Shown: positions 34,103 through 43,200 of the stretch, piece by piece | Position numbering within the stretch: the stretch's first letter is position 1 | How the letters are laid out: each line of letters opens with the position of its first letter | Source: Litorimonas sp964352855 | GTDB lineage: Bacteria > Pseudomonadota > Alphaproteobacteria > Caulobacterales > Maricaulaceae | Assembly: GCA_964352855.1 (NCBI GenBank) | Contig: CAYGTR010000025.1 | Coordinates: 1 to 43,751 of the forward strand | Length of the DNA: 43,751 bases | Reading direction: 5' to 3' | The notes under the pieces: generated by a model | Databases searched by the model: none | What the model was told of the DNA's origin: nothing | The model's input: only the letters and a program-made list of their open reading frames with translations | Made by a program: the position numbers and the translations under genes

Positions 34103-34638
34103 AGGTTGGCCTCGACTTGAACTTTCAAACGCGCCAATGCGCTGTCCAAAGCTGTCTCATAATTCTTTTTAGCCGTTATCCCGCGGAGGCGGCCAATATA
34201 AGGAAAACCCGGTTGCGGCCACTCTGTTTTGGATAAAACAGTTATTGTATCACCTTCGTTTTTAAAGATAGCATGCGTCGTCGTAATATCTTGTCCAATT
34301 ATATTGACCTTGAGAACCACAAACTCGCCAATTTGCGTTTGGATGATTTCACGGCTTCCAAACTCAAAACCTTTCGGACCATTCTGCCACGCTTGCGTTT
34401 GCCCAACCCCCACATCGGCTCCCCCTGTTATCATTTGCGCTTCCCCCAATTGCGCATCAAGGACTGACCAATTTCTATATTGAGCTAAATCATCCAAATA
34501 AAAATAGGCATCATCCGCATGTGCATTCATCGTCACAGATCGCTCAACACTCAAAGTCGCGGGCATAAAGAACCCGGCAACGCAAGCCCCTATGAAGAGA
34601 ATGAAAATTCCCGATACAATGCCAAAAAAAAGTTTCAT
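34099..34638 (-). CDS. SRPBCC (polyketide-cyclase/START-like) membrane-anchored protein
   Basis: 179-aa protein with an N-terminal membrane anchor or signal (LFFGIVSGIFILFIGACVAGF) and a helix-grip SRPBCC domain (~35-179). Typical features: VERSVTMNAHADDAYFYLDD, YRNWSVLDAQ and the terminal helix (GRLRGITAKKNYETALDSAL). The family binds hydrophobic ligands; the ligand here is unknown. The ATG at 34638 with GAGG eight bases upstream is preferred over a TTG one codon earlier. Its stop overlaps the end of the convergent TonB-like gene by four bases. Confidence 0.85.
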   Translation of the reverse strand: MKLFFGIVSGIFILFIGACVAGFFMPATLSVERSVTMNAHADDAYFYLDDLAQYRNWSVLDAQLGEAQMITGGADVGVGQTQAWQNGPKGFEFGSREIIQTQIGEFVVLKVNIIGQDITTTHAIFKNEGDTITVLSKTEWPQPGFPYIGRLRGITAKKNYETALDSALARLKVQVEANL

Positions 34639-34777
34639 CAAGCCCGCCTCTTAAGCCTTATCTATACACCGTTCACGAAAGAGAATCTATAGACCCAATT
34701 TCGCCGTTATAAACAGACTGACTTGCAGCCCGTGATGAACAAGCGCATAAGTGGTGAAAGTTTAATCGGAGCTGAAC

Positions 34778-36331
34778 ATGCGCCTGTTTTTGACCCTTAA
34801 TTCAGATGGTTCCATAATGGAAAACGCGACGAGCTTTGCTATGCAAGGCTTAAATCTTCTGGGGTCGCTGTTTCTCTTCGTCATCGGCTTGATGGTCGTT
34901 GTCGCAATTGTTTTTTTCTTTATCGATATTGCGCAGACCAAGGATACCGTGCGGCGTAATTACCCCGTTATCGGGCGCTTTCGTAGCCTCTTTTCTAAAT
35001 TAGGCGAGTTTTTCAGGCAGTATTTCTTTGCACTCGACCGAGAGGAAATGCCCTTTAACCGTGCTGAGCGGGAATGGGTTAATCAAGTGAGTGAACATGG
35101 CGCTGATGTGGTACCCTTTGGATCTACAAAAGTCCTCTCACCCGGCACACCGATCTTTGCGAATGGCCTGTTCCCAAAACTCGATGGTGAACATGAGATG
35201 TTGCCGCCTTATTATATCGGGAAGGATACGCCCAACCCTTATTGCCCCAAAAGCTTTTTTAATATTTCAGCGATGAGCTATGGCAGCTTATCAAAACCTG
35301 CCATTCAAGCCCTCTCCCACGGGGCCAGCCTCGCGGGATGTTGGCTAAATACTGGCGAAGGGGGCATTTCTACCTTTCACCTCGAAGGCGGTGGGGATAT
35401 TATTTATCAATTAGGCACAGCCAAATTCGGCGCCCGAAATGATGACGCCACATTAAATGAAGACAAACTCCGTAAGATTTGTGAGAACCCACAAATCAGG
35501 ATGATTGAGATTAAGTTATCCCAAGGCGCGAAACCCGGAAAAGGCGGTATTTTACCCGCGGAAAAAGTGAACGCTGAGATCGCAGAAATTAGGGGTATCC
35601 CGGAAGGCCAAGCCGCTATTTCGCCTAATCGTCATATTGACGCGGGGAATGCAGAGGAACTTTTAGACCTCATTGCCCAAGTGCGCCGTGTTTCAGAACG
35701 ACCGACAGGCATCAAATTGTGCCTGGGAAATCCTGTGCCCATTATTGACCTGTTGAAAGCTATAAAAAAGCGTGGTGATGAAAGCGCACCTGATTATATC
35801 GCTGTCGATGGCGGAGATGGTGGCACGGGTGCCGCCCCGCTTCCCCTTATTGATAATACGGGTTTAACCATCCGGGAAAGCCTGCCGCTCATGGACGATC
35901 TGCTACGTGAATATGGTTTACGAGACCGCGTGACACTGATTGCCAGCGGCAAATTAATTACCTCTGCGGACGTGGCTTGGGCGTTCTGTGCGGGTGCTGA
36001 TTTCGTCAATGCTGCAAGGGGTTTCATGTTCGCGTTAGGCTGTATCCAAGCCCTGAAATGTGACAAGAATACCTGTCCAACGGGCATCACAACCCATAAT
36101 CCGCGTCTTCAACGCGGTTTGGATCCGTCCAACAAAGCCGTGCGTGTCATGAATTATGTCAAAAGCGTCCAGAAAGAAGTTGAAATCATTGCTCATGCCT
36201 GTGGTGTTGATGGCCCCCGACAACTCACAAGAGAACATTTGATGGTCGTGCAGTCTTCAGGTCGTAGCAAGCCTTTTAACCAAGTTTGGGATCGCTCCCG
36301 CTACGCTATAAATTCTGACGCGATCAACTAG
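34778..36331 (+). CDS. FMN-binding glutamate synthase-like protein, membrane-anchored
   Basis: 517-aa protein with the FMN/Fe-S domain of the glutamate synthase large subunit but no glutaminase domain. An N-terminal membrane helix (LNLLGSLFLFVIGLMVVVAI) precedes the TIM barrel. Barrel motifs: NISAMSYGSLSKPAIQALSH, GEGGISTFHLEGG, LSQGAKPGKGGILPAEKV, VDGGDGGTGAAP and ASGKLITSADVAWAFCAGAD. The 3Fe-4S Cys cluster is C-DKNT-C-PTGITTHNP. The ATG has GGAG six bases before it. Members of this group occur widely without the small subunit, and their substrate is not established. Confidence 0.92.
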   Translation: MRLFLTLNSDGSIMENATSFAMQGLNLLGSLFLFVIGLMVVVAIVFFFIDIAQTKDTVRRNYPVIGRFRSLFSKLGEFFRQYFFALDREEMPFNRAEREWVNQVSEHGADVVPFGSTKVLSPGTPIFANGLFPKLDGEHEMLPPYYIGKDTPNPYCPKSFFNISAMSYGSLSKPAIQALSHGASLAGCWLNTGEGGISTFHLEGGGDIIYQLGTAKFGARNDDATLNEDKLRKICENPQIRMIEIKLSQGAKPGKGGILPAEKVNAEIAEIRGIPEGQAAISPNRHIDAGNAEELLDLIAQVRRVSERPTGIKLCLGNPVPIIDLLKAIKKRGDESAPDYIAVDGGDGGTGAAPLPLIDNTGLTIRESLPLMDDLLREYGLRDRVTLIASGKLITSADVAWAFCAGADFVNAARGFMFALGCIQALKCDKNTCPTGITTHNPRLQRGLDPSNKAVRVMNYVKSVQKEVEIIAHACGVDGPRQLTREHLMVVQSSGRSKPFNQVWDRSRYAINSDAIN

Positions 36332-36402
36332 TTGTGAAACCGAGCTGCCTTGTTGTTTGAAACTCACAGCCTACATCTCAATCTCAACCCAGAGAGATTA
36401 TT

Positions 36403-37239
36403 ATGACAGACACTTATACCCCGCCAAAAATTTGGACATGGGATAAAGCCTCCGGCGGCAAATTCGCCAATATCAACCGCCCGATCGCAGGCCCGACATC
36501 AGAGAAAGACCTGCCTGTTGGCGCGCATCCTTTACAGCTCTATTCACTCGCCACACCTAATGGCCAAAAAGTCACAATCATGCTCGAAGAGCTTTTATCG
36601 GCAGGACATTCCGGCTCCGAATATGATGCATGGATTGTCAACATCCAAGAAGGCGATCAATTCACATCCGGTTTTGTCGGCGCGAATCCAAATTCCAAAA
36701 TTCCGGCCCTCATGGATCATAGCGCAAGCCCTGTTCAGCGCGTCTTCGAGTCAGGATCCATCTTAATGTATCTCGCGGAAAAATTTGGGGCGTTCCTTCC
36801 AACTGAGCATGGCCCGCGCACGGAAGCCATATCTTGGCTGATGTGGCAAATGGGCAGTGCCCCCTATCTCGGGGGTGGGTTTGGGCATTTTTATGCCTAT
36901 GCCCCTGAAAAATTTGAATATCCGATCAATCGCTTTGCGATGGAGGTGAAACGCCAAATGGACGTGCTTGACCGTCATCTGGCCGAAAACGCCTATTTCG
37001 CGGGCGATGAATATTCAATCGCGGATATGGCAATCTGGCCATGGTATGGAGCGCTTGCCAAAGGCCTCGTTTATGACGCTGCAGAATTCCTTCAAACGCA
37101 TGAATACAAGCACGTGCTGAGATGGACGGATGAGATTGCCAAACGTCCAGCCGTGCAACGCGGTCGTCGCGTCAACCGCGTCTGGGGCGATGAAGCAGAC
37201 CAATTAAAAGAACGCCACAGCGCTTCTGACTTCGATTAA
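36403..37239 (+). CDS. yghU: Glutathione S-transferase, YghU family
   Basis: 278-aa YghU/Nu-class GST, a disulfide-bond reductase acting on small disulfides with two glutathiones. Characteristic parts: the N-terminal extension TPPKIWTWDKASGGKFANIN with NRPIAGPTSEKDLPVG, the thioredoxin-like LYSLATPNGQKVTIMLEEL, VGANPNSKIPALMD, FESGSILMYLAEKFG and the helical domain with GSAPYLGGGFGHFYAYAP. Length and order match the E. coli protein. AGAGAG lies upstream of the ATG. Stands alone. Confidence 0.95.
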   Translation: MTDTYTPPKIWTWDKASGGKFANINRPIAGPTSEKDLPVGAHPLQLYSLATPNGQKVTIMLEELLSAGHSGSEYDAWIVNIQEGDQFTSGFVGANPNSKIPALMDHSASPVQRVFESGSILMYLAEKFGAFLPTEHGPRTEAISWLMWQMGSAPYLGGGFGHFYAYAPEKFEYPINRFAMEVKRQMDVLDRHLAENAYFAGDEYSIADMAIWPWYGALAKGLVYDAAEFLQTHEYKHVLRWTDEIAKRPAVQRGRRVNRVWGDEADQLKERHSASDFD

Positions 37240-37304
37240 TTAAATGAAAGCTCTCACTAAAATGTTTAAATGAGCCGCCTTTTCGAACGATAAAACCTAT
37301 TGCC

Positions 37305-38498
37305 TTATAGATCGTAGATAACTTCTGATTCATACTCAACATAATTTGCAGGTCGGTTGGTTTCCTGCGCATACGCTTCTTCGGCATTATGATTTATCTG
37401 ATTATCAAAATGGGCTTCTGCCTCTTGTGTTTTGTCGATTTCATTTAGCCGTTCGACTGACCCTCTTAGTACTTCTCTGACTCGGTCATGAGCATTACCA
37501 TTCATCGCCGTCTGCGAAACAGAAATAGACGACTGATCATTTTCCATTAATGTCTGCATCACCGACACGGGTACTGATGATTTCAATGTGGCTTCCAATG
37601 AGATACCATTATCCGGAGTCATCGTCCTTTCAAAAGCGATCGCATCGTCCGTTTCATTTCGTAAAATCTCAATAGCGGCTTCAAGCGGAAGTTCTATCGC
37701 GTCACGCTCTTGGCCACCTAAATCCGTCGAAATGGGTGGAATAATGGGTTCATAAGAGCTGATACCTGTAACGGCATCATCTGCGATATCAGTATAATAA
37801 AGCGTATTTGTGCCGTCAGTTATTGTACCATTATAAGTCTGTCCGGCTAATTCATGACCCGGGGGATAAACACCATCAGAGGTATCCAATATATAGGCAC
37901 CTGCTATTGATCCAGAGACCTCTAAGATATCTGCCCCCTGCCCACCATTTATATACATATTGCCGGAGACGGCTTCGACGTTGAAAACATCATCGCGTGA
38001 TGATCCCAAAATATTCTCGATGTCCGTCAACGTATCAATATCCGTTCCAATTCTAATTTCACTGGACGCCCCGTTAATGGTCACGGTCAGTCCATCCGAT
38101 GACATCAAAGGCATGCTGAAATTAGAAAAACGGTCTGTATAATCAACCGTGTCAAAACCGGCCTCACCGGCCACTTGGTCGCTACCGCGCCCAGTTATGA
38201 CGATGTCGTCCCCGGACCCCAACCAAGCCTTATCATTTCCTCGTCCTAAATCGACGGTATCATTCCCGTTACCGCTGTGAACAAAATCATCACCGCGTCC
38301 CGTTCTGATATCTTGTCCGGATCGCCCCAGACCAACGACCAGATCTCTGTCCGAACTCATAAATTGATCCGTATAAACAGGGTTACCCCCAGTGATAACG
38401 GCATTATCTATTGTTTCGCCATCAGTGTATTCTGTACCCAGTGGCATTAAAGATCGTGGCCCTGCAGACGCATAAGAGGCGCGCTGCATATCGACGCC
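37305..38498 (-). CDS. RTX-type calcium-binding protein, N-terminus missing at assembly gap
   Basis: The 398 codons here run open into the N gap; an ATG at 38489 exists but is probably internal, as no ribosome binding site is seen. Glycine-rich nonapeptide repeats (LGRSGQDIRTGRGDDFV, SGNGNDTVDLGRGNDKAW, LGSGDDIVITGRGSD) form a beta-roll of at least four turns. A Ca-binding-like segment (INGGQGADILEVSG) follows at ~175-190. The C-terminal ~150 residues are acidic and helical with no repeat. RTX proteins are usually secreted by type I systems, but no such transporter lies nearby. It may be one gene with the lipoprotein fragment beyond the gap. Confidence 0.7.
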   Translation of the reverse strand, partial: GVDMQRASYASAGPRSLMPLGTEYTDGETIDNAVITGGNPVYTDQFMSSDRDLVVGLGRSGQDIRTGRGDDFVHSGNGNDTVDLGRGNDKAWLGSGDDIVITGRGSDQVAGEAGFDTVDYTDRFSNFSMPLMSSDGLTVTINGASSEIRIGTDIDTLTDIENILGSSRDDVFNVEAVSGNMYINGGQGADILEVSGSIAGAYILDTSDGVYPPGHELAGQTYNGTITDGTNTLYYTDIADDAVTGISSYEPIIPPISTDLGGQERDAIELPLEAAIEILRNETDDAIAFERTMTPDNGISLEATLKSSVPVSVMQTLMENDQSSISVSQTAMNGNAHDRVREVLRGSVERLNEIDKTQEAEAHFDNQINHNAEEAYAQETNRPANYVEYESEVIYDL

Positions 38499-38598
38499 NN
38501 NNNNNNNNNNNNNNNNNNNNNNNNNNNNNNNNNNNNNNNNNNNNNNNNNNNNNNNNNNNNNNNNNNNNNNNNNNNNNNNNNNNNNNNNNNNNNNNNNN
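38499..38598. other. Assembly gap, 100 N
   Basis: Exactly 100 undetermined bases, the usual placeholder for unknown length. The six bases GACGCC occur directly on both sides (38493-38498 and 38599-38604). Confidence 1.
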
Positions 38599-39019
38599 GA
38601 CGCCCTATACCCTCGACACGCAAACTATTGAATGCTGACGGTGTGGCACCGTCACGCCAAACAACATTGGGTAATTCATATTTCCCGCCCACGGGATAAA
38701 AAGGATATTGAGGCATGGTCAAAACAGTCTCGGCCCGTATCGGTTCAGCGTCCCATTCGCCGGTCTTGTCCATCATCGCTATACGAAACCCCGTTCGCGG
38801 CATGCCCATGCTCGTGTCTCTTGACGCGTTAAATCGAGACTCCAGATATTCCAGCACAAATTGATCGAGATCGTCGGATATGTTCATATCTTGGGCGTCT
38901 TCGACATTAACACTAGGGCCTTCTGGATCAGAAGACGCGACATCGCCCTGCGCAGAACACGCCGTCACGCTTAAACCCAACAGGGTTATAAGACCGTCTC
39001 TTATTTCTGAAATACGCAT
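38599..39019 (-). CDS. Lipoprotein fragment running into the gap
   Basis: 140 codons before the gap. The N-terminus is a lipoprotein signal (ITLLGLSVTAC, lipobox VTAC), followed by an acidic spacer (DPEGPSVNVEDAQDMNISDD) and an unrecognised domain with a MGMPRTGFRIAMMDKTGEWD stretch. The ATG at 39019 has a GGGGG-rich tract 10-15 bases upstream; an ATG at 39049 is less likely. If this and the RTX part are one gene, the true gap length must leave remainder 2 on division by 3. Confidence 0.55.
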
Positions 39020-39179
39020 AAATATCCGACCCCCGGCTAAGATTATCACATTTTTTAATGCGTTTAAAATAAGGCCAAATTTAGATAAGTTTTAAGCAAA
39101 GATAGCTGATGTCGCTAAATCTGTCGAGCGCCTCGTCAAACTGCGCTTTCAGAACAGTCCCCATATAAAATTCGGTTAT

Positions 39180-39204
39180 AAAAAAGGCGGCTCAAAGGGC
39201 CGCC
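39180..39204 (-). terminator. yebC intrinsic terminator
   Basis: GGCGGC (39186-39191) pairs with GCCGCC (39199-39204), followed on the minus strand by six T. Positioned 24 bases past the yebC stop. Confidence 0.85.
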
Positions 39205-39227
39205 GTTTTAAGATATGAAGTCAAACT

Positions 39228-40007
39228 CTACGCATCCTCCTCGAGCGTAGCCATAGCCGCCTCCGACATTTCAAAATTATGAAATACGGTCGACACATCA
39301 TCTATATCTTCGAGGGCATCATTTAAGCGCATCACGGCCGCGGCTTGCTCAGGATTATCGATGTCGTTCTGCGCTTTCCACACGAGGTTCACAGACTTCG
39401 CCTCGCCAAATTGCGCTTCAAGGGCAGAGGCGACGGCGCCGAGATCGTCGCGGGCCGTCCAAATTGTGTGTACGGGCTCATATTCATCCCACTGATCTTC
39501 GGCTTCAGCGTCTGTTTCACAATCATCCGCACCGCTTTCAATGGCGGCCTCCATCATCGTGTCTTCATCCGTGACAGCCAAAGGATATTCAATTTTACCG
39601 ACTTGGTCGAACATAAAGGCAACCGAGCCTGTTTCCCCCAAAGCGCCGCCATTCTTGGAAAAGGCTGTGCGCACTTCCATTGCCGCGCGGTTTCTATTAT
39701 CCGTATTGGCTTCGACAATGAAGCCGATGCCGCCCGGGCCGAAACCCTCATAACGTATTTCTTCATAGTCATCACCGTCGCCGCCGGCACCTTTATCAAC
39801 AGCGCGTTGAATATTATCCTTCGGCATGGATTGGCCCTTAGCATTGGCAATCGCAAGGCGCAGGCGCGGGTTCATATCAGGGTCAGGGCCCCCAATTTTT
39901 GAGGCAATCGCAATATCTTTTGCCAGTTTTGAAAATAATTTGGAGCGGAGCTTATCCTGACGCCCTTTGCGATGTTGGATATTGGCCCATTTGGAATGAC
40001 CTGCCAT
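39228..40007 (-). CDS. yebC: YebC/TACO1-family protein
   Basis: 259-aa cytoplasmic YebC/TACO1-family protein, described in bacteria as a transcriptional regulator and more recently as a translation factor easing ribosome stalling. N-terminal signature MAGHSKWANIQHRKGRQDK, then RLAIANAKGQSMPKDNIQRA, YEGFGPGGIGFIVEANTDNR and SKNGGALGETGSVAFMFD. Full length. The C-terminal tail is acidic. AAAGGA six bases before the ATG. In many relatives it sits beside ruvC; here it is alone with its own terminator. Confidence 0.97.
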   Translation of the reverse strand: MAGHSKWANIQHRKGRQDKLRSKLFSKLAKDIAIASKIGGPDPDMNPRLRLAIANAKGQSMPKDNIQRAVDKGAGGDGDDYEEIRYEGFGPGGIGFIVEANTDNRNRAAMEVRTAFSKNGGALGETGSVAFMFDQVGKIEYPLAVTDEDTMMEAAIESGADDCETDAEAEDQWDEYEPVHTIWTARDDLGAVASALEAQFGEAKSVNLVWKAQNDIDNPEQAAAVMRLNDALEDIDDVSTVFHNFEMSEAAMATLEEDA

Positions 40008-40042
40008 GGCGAGTCCTTTGCACTTAAATTCGACTGTGTGGG

Positions 40043-40070
40043 GTCATAGCAGATGAGACGCGAGGGGCAA
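40043..40070 (-). promoter_or_regulatory. yebC promoter candidate
   Basis: On the minus strand TTGCCC (40070-40065) and TATGAC (40048-40043) are 16 bases apart, about 35 bases before the yebC ATG. The match is moderate. The remainder of 40071-40279 shows no gene or clear element. Confidence 0.35.
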
Positions 40071-40291
40071 GAGACGGCACGATGAATATTTGCAACGTGT
40101 CTTTCATAAAACAGGCACCAAAGACCGCCCCTCCGCCGGGCTAAACGCCCTCGCGACCGGCCTTATTCATTAGGGGGCGTAACAGGCCGATTCACACAGG
40201 CGACCGCCGCTCCCTTTTCCGCTATCCGTCATAAAAAAGAGTATTCCCGAGACTTACAACACGCTAGGGGTGGGATGTTGGAGGATAAAAG

Positions 40292-43200
40292 TTGAACACA
40301 GATCATATCGCCGCCTATATGCAACGCGTGCAGAATGTCTATGCCACAGGCGTGACGACGGAGCATAGCTTTCGCCCTGCCCTGCAATTTCTGTTCGACG
40401 GTATCATTGCAGATGTAAAATGTATCAATGAACCCAAAGAGGTGCGCGATGTGGGGCGTCCTGATTTTGTTTTCAAACGCAAAGTCGGTGAGAACCATAT
40501 CACGATTGGCCATTGTGAGGCCAAAGACATCAATAAAGATGTTAGCCCGAAGGGGCTTCGCAGCTACTCTAAGGAACAATTCACGCGCTATAATAAAGGC
40601 CTACCCAACCTGATTTACACGAATGGTCTGGACTTTCGCTTTTATGTGAAGGGCGAGTTAGTGCGTGAGATTACGATTGGCGACCTGCTGATGGGCCGGA
40701 TTGAATCCCGCCCTGACGCCTTCCCCGTCCTCGCCGCGCAACTGACAGAATTTGCGCAGGAACGTTTGCAAACCATTACATCTGCCAAACGCCTCGCCGA
40801 ATTAATGGCGGGTAAAGCCCTATTGTTGAAAGAAGCGCTTTTCCAATCCCTCAAATTGGACCCCGACCTGATCACAGAATTGGCGGGTCAATATAAGGCG
40901 TTCAAAGACCAACTCATCCACGACCTCACCCCCGAAGGCTTTGCGGATATTTACGCGGAAACGATTGCTTACGGCCTATTCGCGGCGCGACTGCATGATG
41001 AGACATTGGAAGATTTTTCGCGGCAGGAAGCGCTGGAACTGCTGCCGAAATCCAATCCATTTTTGCGCAGCCTATTTTCCTATGTTGCGGGGCCGATGTT
41101 GGAGGACACAATCCGCCGCGATGTTGACGAGCTGGCCGAGATTTTTCAGGCGACTGATCTGCAAAAGCTCTTTGCGGATTTCGGTAGCTTCACCAAACGC
41201 AATGACCCGTTCATTCATTTTTACGAGACATTTCTGGCGGAGTATAATCCAAAGAAACGCAAAGCGCGCGGCGTGTGGTACACGCCCGAACCCGTGGTCA
41301 ATTTCATTGTCCGCGCCGTGGATGATGTGCTGAAATCTGAATTTGGCCTGCCGATGGGTCTGGCCGATACCAGTAAAATCACTGTCGATGTCGAGACGGG
41401 CCAAACCAAAACCACTATGCGCAAAAACAAAGCGGGGCGCACGGTTAGCACGACCAAACCCGTGATAGAAAAACGCGAAATGCACCGCGTTCAAATCCTT
41501 GACCCTGCGACGGGGACAGGGACATTCCTCGCCGAAGTCATCAAACAAATTGCGCCCAAGATAAAAGATATCGCGCCCGGCAAATGGTCACGTTATGTCG
41601 AACAAGACCTTATCCCGCGCATTCACGGGTTTGAACTGCTCATGGCGTCCTATGCTATGTGCCACATGAAGCTGGATATGATGCTCTCGGAAATGGGCTA
41701 TGTCCCGACTGATAAAGCCCCGCGCCTGTCTGTCTATCTGACCAATTCCTTAGAAGAAGGCGATAAAGAAGTCCGCGACCTGTTCATGGCGCAATGGCTC
41801 TCCAATGAAGCCAAAGCCGCCAATGAGGTGAAACGCGACAAGCCGATTATGTGTATTATTGGGAACCCGCCTTATTCTGTGAGTAGTTCGAATAAGAGTG
41901 ATTTTATCGAAAACCTTGTAGCCGACTATAAAAAGAATTTGAACGAACGAAACATACAGCCTCTTTCAGATGACTACATAAAATTTATCCGATTATCTCA
42001 ACATATGATAGAAGAAAATGGTGAGGGCATTTTAGGGTTTATCACCAATAATTCTTTCTTAGATGGTAGAATTCATCAACAAATGAGAAGGAGTTTGAAA
42101 CAGACATTTGATAAAATAAATATCATTGATTTACACGGCAGCACCAAAAAACTTGAACTTTCTCCCGACGGAGAGACCGATAAAAATGTATTCGATATCA
42201 TGCAGGGTGTATCAATAATTATTGCTTCAAAAAATCGTCCGAAAAAAAATATCTCTGAAACAAAATGTCAAATAAGCCATAGAGATTTATGGGGTAGTCG
42301 TCGTACAAAATACGATTCTTTATTCGCAAGTTCTCTTCTCAAATCGAATAGCTCTAAATTAGAATCTGTTGAGCCCTATCACTTCTTTATTCCAAAGAAT
42401 TTCGAGAATGAAAAAGATTATCAACTCGGGTTTCGTTTGAATGACCTCTTCAAGCTTAACGCATGTGGGCTGGTAACAGCTAGAGATGCATTACTCGTAA
42501 ATTTCGAAATAGATGGTGCTGAAGAAATATTATCCTCGCTAAAGAACTCAAAATTTGAAGAATTTAAAGCTAAATATCCTGAGATAAAGAACTCTAGAGA
42601 TTGGACTATAGAAGGCGCGATAGATGACTCAGATTTGGCGGTTGTAAGACCTATTCTTTATAGACCCTTTGATGTTCGCTACCTTCCATATTCTGAGAAT
42701 TCGAAGGGAGTTCTTTCTTATCCTCGTGGCAATATCATGCGACACATGATTTCAAATGAAAATATTTCAATGCAAATATGCAAACAATTAAGCACTTTTG
42801 ATTTTCAACATGTAATAGCAACAAATTTAATAACAGATAAATGTACAGTTTCTTTGCAGACTAAAGAAGCGGGATACCAATTCCCCCTCTACCTCTACCC
42901 CGAAGAGGGCGAACTGGACCAGACGCGGCGGGTCAATATGGACCCGAAAATTCGTAAGGCGATCGAAAAGGCGGCGATGGGGGTGGCTGTTCCCGCTTCC
43001 CCTGTCATTCCGGACAAGCCGCGAAGCGGCGCAGAGCCGGAAGGTCGAGAGACCCGCGCCCAAAGTCACAATCGGTCTAAGTCTCTCGACCTTCCGGGTT
43101 CTCCTGCGGAGCCCCGGAATGACAAAATAGGGACGAAACCTGATGAAGTCGCCATTTTCGATTATATTTATGGCGTGCTGCACTGCCCCGCTTACCGCGA

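Noticed and set aside
38493..38604. Idea that the N gap is only an unmerged overlap through the shared GACGCC
   Set aside because: Joining at this hexamer puts a stop codon in the RTX frame and turns the lipoprotein frame into an implausible tail; six bases can match by chance.
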